A stretch of DNA of 64,000 nucleotides. It comes from CAZSBB01 sp964605235. GTDB lineage: Bacteria; Planctomycetota; Phycisphaerae; Phycisphaerales; Phycisphaeraceae. Positions 37,029 to 44,374 of this stretch are shown piece by piece. Position 1 is the first letter of the stretch. The number at the start of each line of letters is the position of its first letter. The notes beneath the pieces are model-generated. The model saw only the letters and a program-made list of their open reading frames with translations, was not told the origin of the DNA and did no database searches. Position numbers and translations under genes: made by a program. The stretch covers positions 31,972 through 95,971 of the forward strand of contig CAZSBB010000027.1 in NCBI GenBank assembly GCA_964605235.1. Reading direction: 5' to 3'.

Positions 37029-37350
37029 CGCGAGGGAAACAGAGAATCAGCGCGGCGGGGGCGGCGCCGCCGGGGGTGAGGCAGTGAACGCAACCCAGGC
37101 GCAGCCGGCGCGCACGCCGACTGGAGTGGGCCGCCGAGTTGTCGCTTCCCCATCCGGGAAGCCATGGGCGAAATCAGGCCGGCGCGTCGCGCCTCATTGC
37201 GAGGTCGCTCAAATGCGCCCAGGTAGGCAGCGCGGTTCATGAGCACCAGAACCGCGCACGGAGGGGATCAACGGCAGGAACGCGTAATCAGTTGCTGAAC
37301 GTCAATCCGAGTGCTGCCCGCGGGGGGTGGAACGGAAATCCACCATGGGC
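37003..37350 (-). ncRNA. Candidate structured non-coding RNA, family not assigned
   Basis: The region from 37003 to 37350 has its own promoter and terminator on the minus strand but no convincing gene. It is rich in perfect stems: GGTGGA/TCCACC near 37325-37345, CGCGGTTC/GAACCGCG with a 10-base loop near 37231-37256, CCTC/GAGG near 37193-37205, and GCTTCCC/GGGAAGC with a 5-base loop near 37144-37162. The predicted transcript is about 350 bases. I do not see the core motifs of RNase P, SRP or tmRNA. A 6S-type RNA, perhaps with a longer 3' part, is possible. A 91-codon ORF at 36971-37246 runs through the terminator and has no support. Confidence 0.45.
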
Positions 37351-37356
37351 AAACTT

Positions 37357-37385
37357 ACGTTAGGAGGGCAGTTCGCTGCGGTCAA
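37357..37385 (-). promoter_or_regulatory. Promoter of the candidate ncRNA
   Basis: On the minus strand TTGACC (37385-37380) and TAACGT (37362-37357) are separated by exactly 17 bases. It points into the structured, gene-free segment. The remaining bases to 37500 hold nothing else I can identify. Confidence 0.55.
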
Positions 37386-37500
37386 TAGCCAACCGCAAAT
37401 CACGCAGCGTCAGCCGCCATGCCATGAACATATCGCGCCGCCGGGAAGCAGTGCATATTTTGCAAAGGGAATATGCCGTCGCGTGGCGCGGATTGTCGCC

Positions 37501-38973
37501 TCACGCCCCGGCGGGCAAGGGCGCGCTGTCGTGCATGCGCTGCTGCCAGGCGCGCACCCGTGCGGTCATCTCCCGGACGCGCTGTTGTTGCGCTGGGTCG
37601 TCAATCAGGTTGTGCAGTTCGTCCGGATCCTGATTCAGATTGAAGAGTTCGCAGCGATCCGTCGGGCACAGGTTCAGCTTCCAACCATCCGGGCTGACCA
37701 GCGTGCGCCAGGTCTGCTCATCGACGGCCTGCGTCTGCTCGAGGGTGAAGCCTTCGACCTGCGCTCCGCCGATGAACTCCATCGGGTTCCATTCCACCAC
37801 CACGTCGTTGTCCGCCAGACTGCTTTCGCCGGCGACCACGCCCGCGCGGCTCGTGCCCTGCAGTTGCGCCGGCTGCGGCTGACCCAGCAAATCCAGCACC
37901 GTGGGCACCAGATCAATCTGGCTGATGGGGTCGTCGATCAGCCGCTGCTCCTGGCCCAGCCACGGGGCGCGCACCAGCCAGGGAATGCGGATCGCCTGCT
38001 CGTACATGACGCACTTGGCGAGCATGCGGTGATCGCCCATCATGTCGCCGTGGTCGGAAGTGAAGACCACCAGCGTGTCGTCGTGATGGCCCGAATGCTC
38101 CAGGGCGGTGAGAATCTGCCCCACGGCATCGTCCACCAGCGAGACGAGTCCAAAGTAGTTGGCGCGCAGTCGGCGCCAGCCGGCTTCGTCTTTGAGTTCC
38201 ATGCCGCCGAAGCCGTGCTGCTGATACTTGGCGCTCATCAGGCGATTGCGCAGCGGCGCGTCGTCAGGCAACGGCTGGGCGAAAGCGGCGCCGACTTCCA
38301 GATCATCCGGCTGGTACAGGTCGTTGAGCGGACCGAAGAACGGCATGTGCGGCTCGAGGAAATTGACGCTCAGGAAAAACGGCTGGTCGCCGTCGTATTC
38401 GCTGAGGAAGGCGGCGGCGCGATCGCCCAGGAAACCCGCCTTGGTGAAGCGTTCGGGCAGGCCGGCGGCGAAGTTGCGCGAGAACACCTTCGGGCCTTCG
38501 GTCGTGCGGGCGTCCGGGGCGAAGCCGTTTTGCTTGAGGAAATGGTGGTAGTCGCTGAAGCGTTCGAGGTATTCGGGCTTGGAGTAGTACTTGCGGTACG
38601 GGCCGTCTTCGACGCTCACCCAATCGGTGAAGCCGCGCTGCGCCACGACCTCATCGCCCAGATGCCACTTGCCGAAGTAGGCGCAGTGATGATTGGGCAG
38701 CATCTCCGCCAGCGTGGGGACATCCTTGGGCAAGGGCATGTTGTTGCGGGTGCAGCCATGCTGGTGGGGCATCTGGCCCGAAAGGATCGTCGCCCGGCTG
38801 GGGGTGCAGACCGGCTGCGTGCAGTACGCCCGACGAAACACCGTGGACTGATCCGCCAGCCGGTTGAGATTGGGCGCGATGATCTGATTGTTGCCCGCGG
38901 CGGCAAGGGTGTCGGCGCGTTGTTCGTCGGTCCAGATCAACAGCAGGTTGGGCGTCTTCTTGCGTTTGCTCAT
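37501..38973 (-). CDS. Sulfatase (formylglycine-dependent)
   Basis: A 490-residue type I sulfatase. CTPSR at residues 56-60 is the CxPSR signature in which C56 becomes formylglycine; D16 in WTDEQRAD and the later DHGDMMGDH segment supply metal ligands. It removes sulfate esters from carbohydrates or other compounds. No signal peptide is visible, so it is probably cytoplasmic or exported in another way. A TTG at 38991 is also in frame, but neither start has a strong ribosome site; the ATG at 38973 fits family lengths. A C-terminal YELHNL-like segment (LNQDPDELHNLIDDP) is typical of the family. Confidence 0.93.
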   Translation of the reverse strand: MSKRKKTPNLLLIWTDEQRADTLAAAGNNQIIAPNLNRLADQSTVFRRAYCTQPVCTPSRATILSGQMPHQHGCTRNNMPLPKDVPTLAEMLPNHHCAYFGKWHLGDEVVAQRGFTDWVSVEDGPYRKYYSKPEYLERFSDYHHFLKQNGFAPDARTTEGPKVFSRNFAAGLPERFTKAGFLGDRAAAFLSEYDGDQPFFLSVNFLEPHMPFFGPLNDLYQPDDLEVGAAFAQPLPDDAPLRNRLMSAKYQQHGFGGMELKDEAGWRRLRANYFGLVSLVDDAVGQILTALEHSGHHDDTLVVFTSDHGDMMGDHRMLAKCVMYEQAIRIPWLVRAPWLGQEQRLIDDPISQIDLVPTVLDLLGQPQPAQLQGTSRAGVVAGESSLADNDVVVEWNPMEFIGGAQVEGFTLEQTQAVDEQTWRTLVSPDGWKLNLCPTDRCELFNLNQDPDELHNLIDDPAQQQRVREMTARVRAWQQRMHDSAPLPAGA

Positions 38974-39035
38974 GTGGGCAGCATGACGCAAAGCCCCGCG
39001 CCGGTCAATGCCGCGTCCCGCAGCGCCGCGCGGCG

Positions 39036-40067
39036 TCAGCGCAGGCCCAGGTAAGCGTTGCGGCCCGCCACCAGCGCCGCGATCTTGCGGTCCGCGATGC
39101 TGCGTTTGAGCATCCAGAAGCCGCAGTCGGGATGCACCCAGCGCACGCGCCCCGGGCCCACGGCTTTTTCCACCGCTTCGATCCGCCGGGCGATTTCGTC
39201 GGGCGTTTCAATGTGATTGACCTTGATGTCCACCACGCCGATGCCCAGGGCGATCTCGGGGCGAATGTCCTTAAGCGCTTCGATGTCGCTGGCGGGTCGG
39301 TGCGCCAGTTCGAGCACGAGATGGTTGCAGTGCAGGCTGTTGAGGAAATCGGTCAGCGGCTTCCAGGCGCCTTTCTGGATGGTTTGCCCGCCGTAGTTGC
39401 CGAAGCAGAAGTGGACGGCGCGTTCGACGCCGGGGTCGATGGCGTCGAGCACGACATTCATGGATTTGGCGGCCAGGGGACCATGGTCGGGATTGCCGGG
39501 GATGTTGGCTTCATCGACCTGCACGCAGGCGCAGGGCAGGCCGCGCACCTGGTCGGCGATGACCTGGGCGACCGCCAGGAGCAGCTTTTCGAAATCGCCG
39601 TAGTGCCGATCCAGCAGCGTGCGGGCGAGCATGTACGGGCTGGTGACGGTGAACTTGAGCGGGTCATCGGTGACGCTCATGGCGCGCTGGCAATCCGCCA
39701 GCAGGTTGAGGCTGCCTTCGCCCAGCGCGCTTTCGACGACCGCCGCCGGCTTGGCGCGGAAGTTCATCGGCGCCAGCTTGCGGAACGCTTCCACCTCGCT
39801 GCGGCCCAGGTCCGCCCGGGCGCCGGCCATGGGGCGCACGAAGTAGTCGATCATGCCGTTGGTGTCGGGATGGTTGATGTCATAGCGATACAGTTCACCA
39901 TCGGTGGGCAGGTCGATGCCCGCCTGGCGCTGCTGGTCGATGATGACGCGCGTGGCGTCGAGCACCGCCTGCTCGCTGGGCAATGCCGCCAACCAATCCG
40001 GCACGGGATAGGAGCCAACGGTGGTGGTGAGAATGGCGGGCTGGGCGGGGAGGGCGGGATGAGTCAT
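39036..40067 (-). CDS. MetE-like cobalamin-independent methionine synthase II family protein
   Basis: A 343-residue protein equal to the C-terminal catalytic barrel of MetE (TTVGSYPVP at residues 14-23). The zinc ligands expected from MetE are present: H219 and C221 in HFC, E253 in LELAH and C315 in HPDC; D185-E186 corresponds to the substrate-binding acid pair. There is no N-terminal MetE domain, so it resembles the short archaeal-type or core-MetE proteins that take methyl groups from an unknown donor. It stands alone between a sulfatase and a divergent gene of unknown function. Confidence 0.85.
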   Translation of the reverse strand: MTHPALPAQPAILTTTVGSYPVPDWLAALPSEQAVLDATRVIIDQQRQAGIDLPTDGELYRYDINHPDTNGMIDYFVRPMAGARADLGRSEVEAFRKLAPMNFRAKPAAVVESALGEGSLNLLADCQRAMSVTDDPLKFTVTSPYMLARTLLDRHYGDFEKLLLAVAQVIADQVRGLPCACVQVDEANIPGNPDHGPLAAKSMNVVLDAIDPGVERAVHFCFGNYGGQTIQKGAWKPLTDFLNSLHCNHLVLELAHRPASDIEALKDIRPEIALGIGVVDIKVNHIETPDEIARRIEAVEKAVGPGRVRWVHPDCGFWMLKRSIADRKIAALVAGRNAYLGLR

Positions 40068-40212
40068 GACATAGCGCTCCAGAAGGCGAAATCAGGCGGG
40101 TCAGGCGCACGCGGAACGGTACGCTACAATGAAGCACGCGCGGGGTGCAATTCGGGGATGTTCCGCGCGCTCGTCATTGTGGACCGCCCGTGATTGATCG
40201 GGAGTAAGTGCC
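40068..40212. promoter_or_regulatory. Divergent promoter region (MetE-like and secreted paralog pair)
   Basis: It holds GCTACAAT near 40124-40130 as a possible rightward -10 element, and GGGAG 8 bases before the ATG at 40213. No operator is apparent. Confidence 0.35.
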
Positions 40213-41229
40213 ATGCCTGATTCCGGGCTGAATGACCGAACGGCTGCGCGGCGGCCGCGAAACACCGCGCCGCGTGGGACGCGTCTGTTGCTGAGCCTGA
40301 CGCTGCTGCTGTGCCTGTGCCCGCTGGCGGCGCACAGCCAGACTCCCGCCCCTGCCGGCAAACCCGCCGACAACGCTGCGGAGGTCGAGGCGCTCGATCC
40401 CAAGGCGCGCAGCTATTGGCGTCGCTACTGGCAGACCGTCGCCAGCGGGTATGTGCGCTTTGACGACCAGTTCCTGTGCATCCGCGGCTACAACCCGCGC
40501 TATCCCAACAGCCGGGGCGTGACCGTCGATGACGTGCTCAAGCAGGCGGGACGCACGGAGATCGAAGCTAAAAGCTGGCAGGGCACGATGCGCATGACGG
40601 TGAGCATGCCCCAGGAAGAAGCGCAGTTGCAGGCGATGGCGCTGCCGGACCTGACGGTGGGGCAATACGGTTGGATTTACTCGCTGCGGGTGGAGCGCGT
40701 GCTGGGGCCGCAGGACATGGTGGTGCGGGAGCTGCGGCTGCTGGATTGCGATGAAGTGCGCCGCGCCCGCGAGGATCAGCACAAAGACCTGCGCGAGAAA
40801 AAAGGCTGGGAACTGGCGAGCAAGGTGGTCGACTACATGTACACGCTGCGCGACCGGGAGTGCCGGGGCCAGTCCGCTTTCTCCGAGCAGAATCAGCTGC
40901 TGCGGGCCCAGGGCTTCTCCACGGAGGGACTCGCCACCGGCAGCATCTGGCGCGGGCCGCGCGGCCGGGGCGTGCAGGTGGCGATCATCGGCGTCACGGA
41001 CACCCCGGGCATCGGCCGGACGCTCATTCTCGTGCCGGTCGAGCAACTCGAACGCGGGCTTGACGAAGACCAGTTCATCCAATTGCTCAAAGAGCGCGGC
41101 CTGACCATCAAAGCCATGGCGGACCTCATCGAAAGCCAGGTGCGCAGCCGGGGTTCCTCCAACCTGCGCAGCACCATGATTGATGTGCTGGAGGAAGCCG
41201 CCGCCAAAAGCGCCGCCGCCGGATCGTGA
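40213..41229 (+). CDS. Secreted protein of unrecognised family, tandem paralog 1
   Basis: I do not recognise this 338-residue protein. A basic N-terminus and hydrophobic stretch (LLLSLTLLLCLCPLAAHS) form a signal peptide. The mature part shares blocks with the next gene: SYWRRYWQ, GYNPRYPNS, VGQYGWIYSLRVERVLGPQDMVVREL and WRGPRGRGVQVAI. The shared VGQYGWIYS...PQDMVVRE block looks like a beta-sheet core. Charged helices end the protein (QFIQLLKERGLTIKAMADLIES). The likely place is the periplasm. The next gene starts 4 bases after the stop, so they form an operon. Confidence 0.7.
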   Translation: MPDSGLNDRTAARRPRNTAPRGTRLLLSLTLLLCLCPLAAHSQTPAPAGKPADNAAEVEALDPKARSYWRRYWQTVASGYVRFDDQFLCIRGYNPRYPNSRGVTVDDVLKQAGRTEIEAKSWQGTMRMTVSMPQEEAQLQAMALPDLTVGQYGWIYSLRVERVLGPQDMVVRELRLLDCDEVRRAREDQHKDLREKKGWELASKVVDYMYTLRDRECRGQSAFSEQNQLLRAQGFSTEGLATGSIWRGPRGRGVQVAIIGVTDTPGIGRTLILVPVEQLERGLDEDQFIQLLKERGLTIKAMADLIESQVRSRGSSNLRSTMIDVLEEAAAKSAAAGS

Positions 41230-41233
41230 CCCC

Positions 41234-42280
41234 ATGCGCGTGCTGCATTCCATTTCGCAATCGGGCTGGCGTGCCTTGGCCGTGCTGGTTTTGGTGTTGC
41301 TGCTGACCAGCGCCCGTGCGTCGGCTCAGGCGCTGCCGCCGCTGGCGACCGAGGAAGAAGCCGCCGCCGTGCCCCAGCCACGCATTGAGTCGGCGTGGCG
41401 CAGCTACTGGCAACGCTTCGCCGCCCGCTGCGCCGCCCTGGAAGGCGAGTACGTCGTCTGCCCCTACTACGACAAACGCTATGACTCGAACGCCTCGCTG
41501 ACGGTCGAGGAAGCCTTACGCGGCCAAACACGCCGACGCACCGTGCGGGTGTTCATCAACCTCACCAAGCAGGAAAAATACGTCCCCCCGCGCGCCGAAG
41601 CCCAGGCCCTGGCGCAGGCGCTGCCCGAGTGGAAAATCGGGAACTACGGCTACATCCACAGCGCCGAGGTCGTCGAAGTCCGCAGCCCGACCGACATGAT
41701 CGTCCGCGACATCTGGCTGGTGGACGCCGACGATGTGCAGCGTCAGATCGAGGACGCCCGCCTGCGCGCCCGGGCCCAGGACGGCTACAGCCGTGATGAC
41801 AGCAATATCCAGCTTCAGTTCCGCCAACGCCTGGAACTGATTGAACGCCAGGGCGAACGCACCTTCCAGGGCCCGCATCGCATTGTCGGGTTCAACACCT
41901 ACGGCCTGAAACCCGGCGATCGCTGGCGCGGCGACGACCCCGGCAAAGGCATTCAACTGGCGGTCGTCAAAGCCGATGACCCGCCCGACGAATCCAAGGA
42001 ACGCCGCAGCGTCCGCCGCACGCGCCGCCAGCGCCGGCAAACCGAACAGCTCGTGGCAGTGGATCTGCGTCTGTTCGCCAACAGCCACCTGACCGAAGCG
42101 CAGCTGCTGGAACTGCTCGAGCAGCGCGGCCTGTCGCAACGCCGTTTTGCCGCCAGCCTGCTCAATCTGCTGCAACAGAAGTATGACGAGAAAGAAGACG
42201 ACCCCGTGGGCGCGTTGCTCGAATCCATCGAGTTTGACGCCCAGCAACGCGCGCAGAAAGCTGCGGCGCAAGAGCAGTAA
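41234..42280 (+). CDS. Secreted protein of unrecognised family, tandem paralog 2
   Basis: A 348-residue relative of the preceding gene, with a signal peptide (LAVLVLVLLLTSARASAQ) and the same blocks: SYWQRFAA, YYDKRYDS, IGNYGYIHSAEVVEVRSPTDMIVRDI and RWRGDDPGKGIQLAV. It differs by a basic insert near residues 255-275 (RRSVRRTRRQRRQ). The C-terminal helix again reads LLELLEQRGLSQRRFAASLL. The pair arose by tandem duplication and has diverged well. An ATG further upstream would lie in the first gene; 41234 fits the signal peptide. Function unknown. Confidence 0.7.
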   Translation: MRVLHSISQSGWRALAVLVLVLLLTSARASAQALPPLATEEEAAAVPQPRIESAWRSYWQRFAARCAALEGEYVVCPYYDKRYDSNASLTVEEALRGQTRRRTVRVFINLTKQEKYVPPRAEAQALAQALPEWKIGNYGYIHSAEVVEVRSPTDMIVRDIWLVDADDVQRQIEDARLRARAQDGYSRDDSNIQLQFRQRLELIERQGERTFQGPHRIVGFNTYGLKPGDRWRGDDPGKGIQLAVVKADDPPDESKERRSVRRTRRQRRQTEQLVAVDLRLFANSHLTEAQLLELLEQRGLSQRRFAASLLNLLQQKYDEKEDDPVGALLESIEFDAQQRAQKAAAQEQ

Positions 42281-42299
42281 CCCCCCTCTCCCCGCGAAG

Positions 42300-42341
42300 C
42301 CCCCCCCGGAGCACCCCCGGACCCCCCCCGGAGCACCCGCC
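42300..42341 (+). repeat. Tandem duplication of a C-rich ribosome-site segment
   Basis: The segment CCCCCCCCGGAGCACCC occurs twice in 41 bases before the glyoxalase-fold gene; the second copy supplies GGAG at a suitable distance from the ATG at 42342. It is probably a slippage product. Confidence 0.5.
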
Positions 42342-42743
42342 ATGCCTCAAGTCACCGGCCTGACGCCGATCCTCTGCGTGCAGGATGTGGTCGCCAGCAG
42401 CGCGTACTACGTCGACCAACTGGGCTTCAAAAAAGAGTGGGACTGGACCGCGCCCAATGACACGACGCCGGGCTTTGCCTGCGTGAGCCGGGGGGAAGCG
42501 TGCATCTTTCTCTGCCGGCAGGGGCAAGGGCAAGCGGGGACGTGGATGAGCATTTTTGTGGATGATGTCGATGCGTTTCACGCTGAATATCAGCAGCGCG
42601 GGGCGCGCATCGTCGAGCCGCCGACTGATTATCCCTGGGGCATGCGTGAGATGCGGGTGACGGATCTGGATGGCCACATGCTGCGTTTCGGGCATGGCAT
42701 CGCGGCGGCGCCCCAGCCGGTGAAAGCGGCGGAAGGCGGCTGA
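42342..42743 (+). CDS. Glyoxalase/bleomycin-resistance-fold (VOC) protein
   Basis: A 133-residue VOC-superfamily protein: PILCVQDVVASSAYYVDQLGF at the start, CIFLCRQG in the middle, and a second half ending MREMRVTDLDGHMLRFGHG. The pattern ...DPDGH.. places a metal-binding Glu/His at the usual points, although the second motif reads DLDGH. Substrate is unknown; members include lyases, dioxygenases and resistance proteins. The frame is open upstream to 42147, inside the preceding gene, but the ATG at 42342 has GGAG and fits the family's beginning. Confidence 0.85.
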   Translation: MPQVTGLTPILCVQDVVASSAYYVDQLGFKKEWDWTAPNDTTPGFACVSRGEACIFLCRQGQGQAGTWMSIFVDDVDAFHAEYQQRGARIVEPPTDYPWGMREMRVTDLDGHMLRFGHGIAAAPQPVKAAEGG

Positions 42744-42761
42744 ATCATCGGCGGCCGCGTT

Positions 42762-43607
42762 TCAGGTTCCGGGCACCCAGAAGACTGCACCCGAGGGCGC
42801 GGAGCCGGGCACTTCGAGATAACCCGAGTTGCTGGCGGTGCCGCCGAAGACGTTCCAGGCTTCGCCGTTGTTGGGATTGCTCCACTGCACGTGCCCGTCC
42901 TGGAAGCCGACGTTGGAGCCGGCCCCCCCGCCGCCGGACAGCAGGTGATTGGAGAAATCGGGCATGAGCGTGCTGACGGACACGCCATAGCCCATGTAGT
43001 TCAGGTCAAAAATCACCGGCAAGCGGCTGGGCTGCTGCTGTTTGAGCAGGATGGTCTGGGCGTCGTCGTTGTAACAGCTGAAGGCTTTGGAAATGGACAT
43101 GGAGGGGAAGAATCCCGACGCCCGATGCGGCAGGGTGGAGGATTCCCAACCCAGCCATTTGGGATAGCGGGGATGGCCACCGGCGCCGCTGAGGAAGACA
43201 TAGGTCATGTCGCCCTGATCGCTGTCGTCGTTGACGGTGGTCCAGCGGAAGCGGATGCCGCTGACGGGCACGTTCGAGTCGGGGCACTCGACCATCTGCA
43301 GGGTCACGCCATAGTGCTGCTTAAGCGCGTAGGCGCCGACGCGCACGCCGTTGGCCTGGTTGTACTTGCCGCAGGGCACCGCCAGGAAGTCGGTGTCGTA
43401 GGCCACCACGGCAAAGAGCATCTGGCGCACCCCGCTGGCGCACTGGATGCGGCGCGCCGACTCGCGGGCGCTGGCGAGCGCGGGCAGCAAAATCGCCACC
43501 AGCAGCGAGATGATGCTGATGACCACCAGCAGTTCGATGAGGGTGAAGGCGCGATCCCCACGCATGGATCGGCGCGACCAGCAACGCTCAGGCAGGCGGA
43601 TGGACAT
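42762..43607 (-). CDS. Type II-like pseudopilin (module 3, second copy)
   Basis: A 281-residue protein with a long basic leader (MSIRLPERCWSRRSMRGDRA) before FTLIELLVVISIISLL and the helix end LPALASARESAR. Its C-terminal motif is SNVGFQDGHVQW. It follows the other pseudopilin of module 3 after 65 bases in the same direction, so the two probably share one transcript with the LacI gene. The soluble domains of the two are only weakly alike, which suggests different ligands or partners. Confidence 0.85.
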   Translation of the reverse strand: MSIRLPERCWSRRSMRGDRAFTLIELLVVISIISLLVAILLPALASARESARRIQCASGVRQMLFAVVAYDTDFLAVPCGKYNQANGVRVGAYALKQHYGVTLQMVECPDSNVPVSGIRFRWTTVNDDSDQGDMTYVFLSGAGGHPRYPKWLGWESSTLPHRASGFFPSMSISKAFSCYNDDAQTILLKQQQPSRLPVIFDLNYMGYGVSVSTLMPDFSNHLLSGGGGAGSNVGFQDGHVQWSNPNNGEAWNVFGGTASNSGYLEVPGSAPSGAVFWVPGT

Positions 43608-43672
43608 GGCGGCTCTCCTCCCCCGGCTGCTTCAGTGGTCGTCCCCGGCATCGCGTATGAACTTATCCCGAA

Positions 43673-44374
43673 TCAGTACGGATGCCAGAAACACCCTTTG
43701 TACAAGTTACACGGCGGTGCGGTGTCATTGCCAGGCAAAGTGTGGCTGTTGGGCATAAATCGCCACTGGCCGTCGGGAAAAGTCTCGGTGGTCGGGTTGT
43801 AGGAGTTGGCGGCCAGAAATCGGACATGGCCATCGAAATACCAGAAGCTCATGCCCTGGGCGCGATGGCGGCCGGCGGCAATGGTGTCGCGTTCGAAATG
43901 GGCGGAACTGGAGAAAGTGGTGGTGTAGCAGTCTCCGCCGTAGCCGGTGACGCTGGGCTTGGCGACGTCGGCGTGGCGGTAGACGCCGGTCCAGGTCCAC
44001 GCGCCGCCGACGGTGCCGATGACGCCGAAGGACCGCCCGCCCCAGCCGGTCTTGCCTTCGAGTTCGCCTTTGCTGGGACAGCCGTTGCGGTGCAGGTCGG
44101 TGCCGGTGGAGCCGTCTTTGGGTTTGGCGATGTAGGGGCGCAGGTCGGGATTATTGAAGGCGGTGGTCACATAGTCGCCGTTGTCCTGGGCATAGCAGAG
44201 GATGGCGTAATGGAACTGCCGCATGTTGCTCTGACAGACATTGCGCCGGCTCGCCTCGCGGGCGCTCGCCAACGCGGGCAGGAGAATGGCGATCAGCAAT
44301 GAAATGATGCTGATGACCACCAGCAGTTCGATGAGGGTGAACGCGCGATGACGAACGGCGGGGGTGAACGTCAT
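43673..44374 (-). CDS. Type II-like pseudopilin (module 3, coupled to LacI)
   Basis: A 233-residue protein: short leader MTFTPAVRHRA, then FTLIELLVVISIISLL and LPALASAREASRR. The C-terminal motif HRAQGMSFWYFDGHVRF is the H-x(9-10)-DG element of the DUF1559-like group. Its ATG overlaps the stop of the LacI gene as ATGA, which predicts equal, linked synthesis of a DNA-binding regulator and an envelope protein. As in the other modules, no pilus assembly genes are near. Confidence 0.87.
   Translation of the reverse strand: MTFTPAVRHRAFTLIELLVVISIISLLIAILLPALASAREASRRNVCQSNMRQFHYAILCYAQDNGDYVTTAFNNPDLRPYIAKPKDGSTGTDLHRNGCPSKGELEGKTGWGGRSFGVIGTVGGAWTWTGVYRHADVAKPSVTGYGGDCYTTTFSSSAHFERDTIAAGRHRAQGMSFWYFDGHVRFLAANSYNPTTETFPDGQWRFMPNSHTLPGNDTAPPCNLYKGCFWHPY

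Noticed and set aside
36971..37246. 91-codon frame in the candidate ncRNA region
   Set aside because: It reads through the terminator palindrome, is Pro/Arg-rich at its end and has no clear ribosome site; stems fit a structured RNA better.
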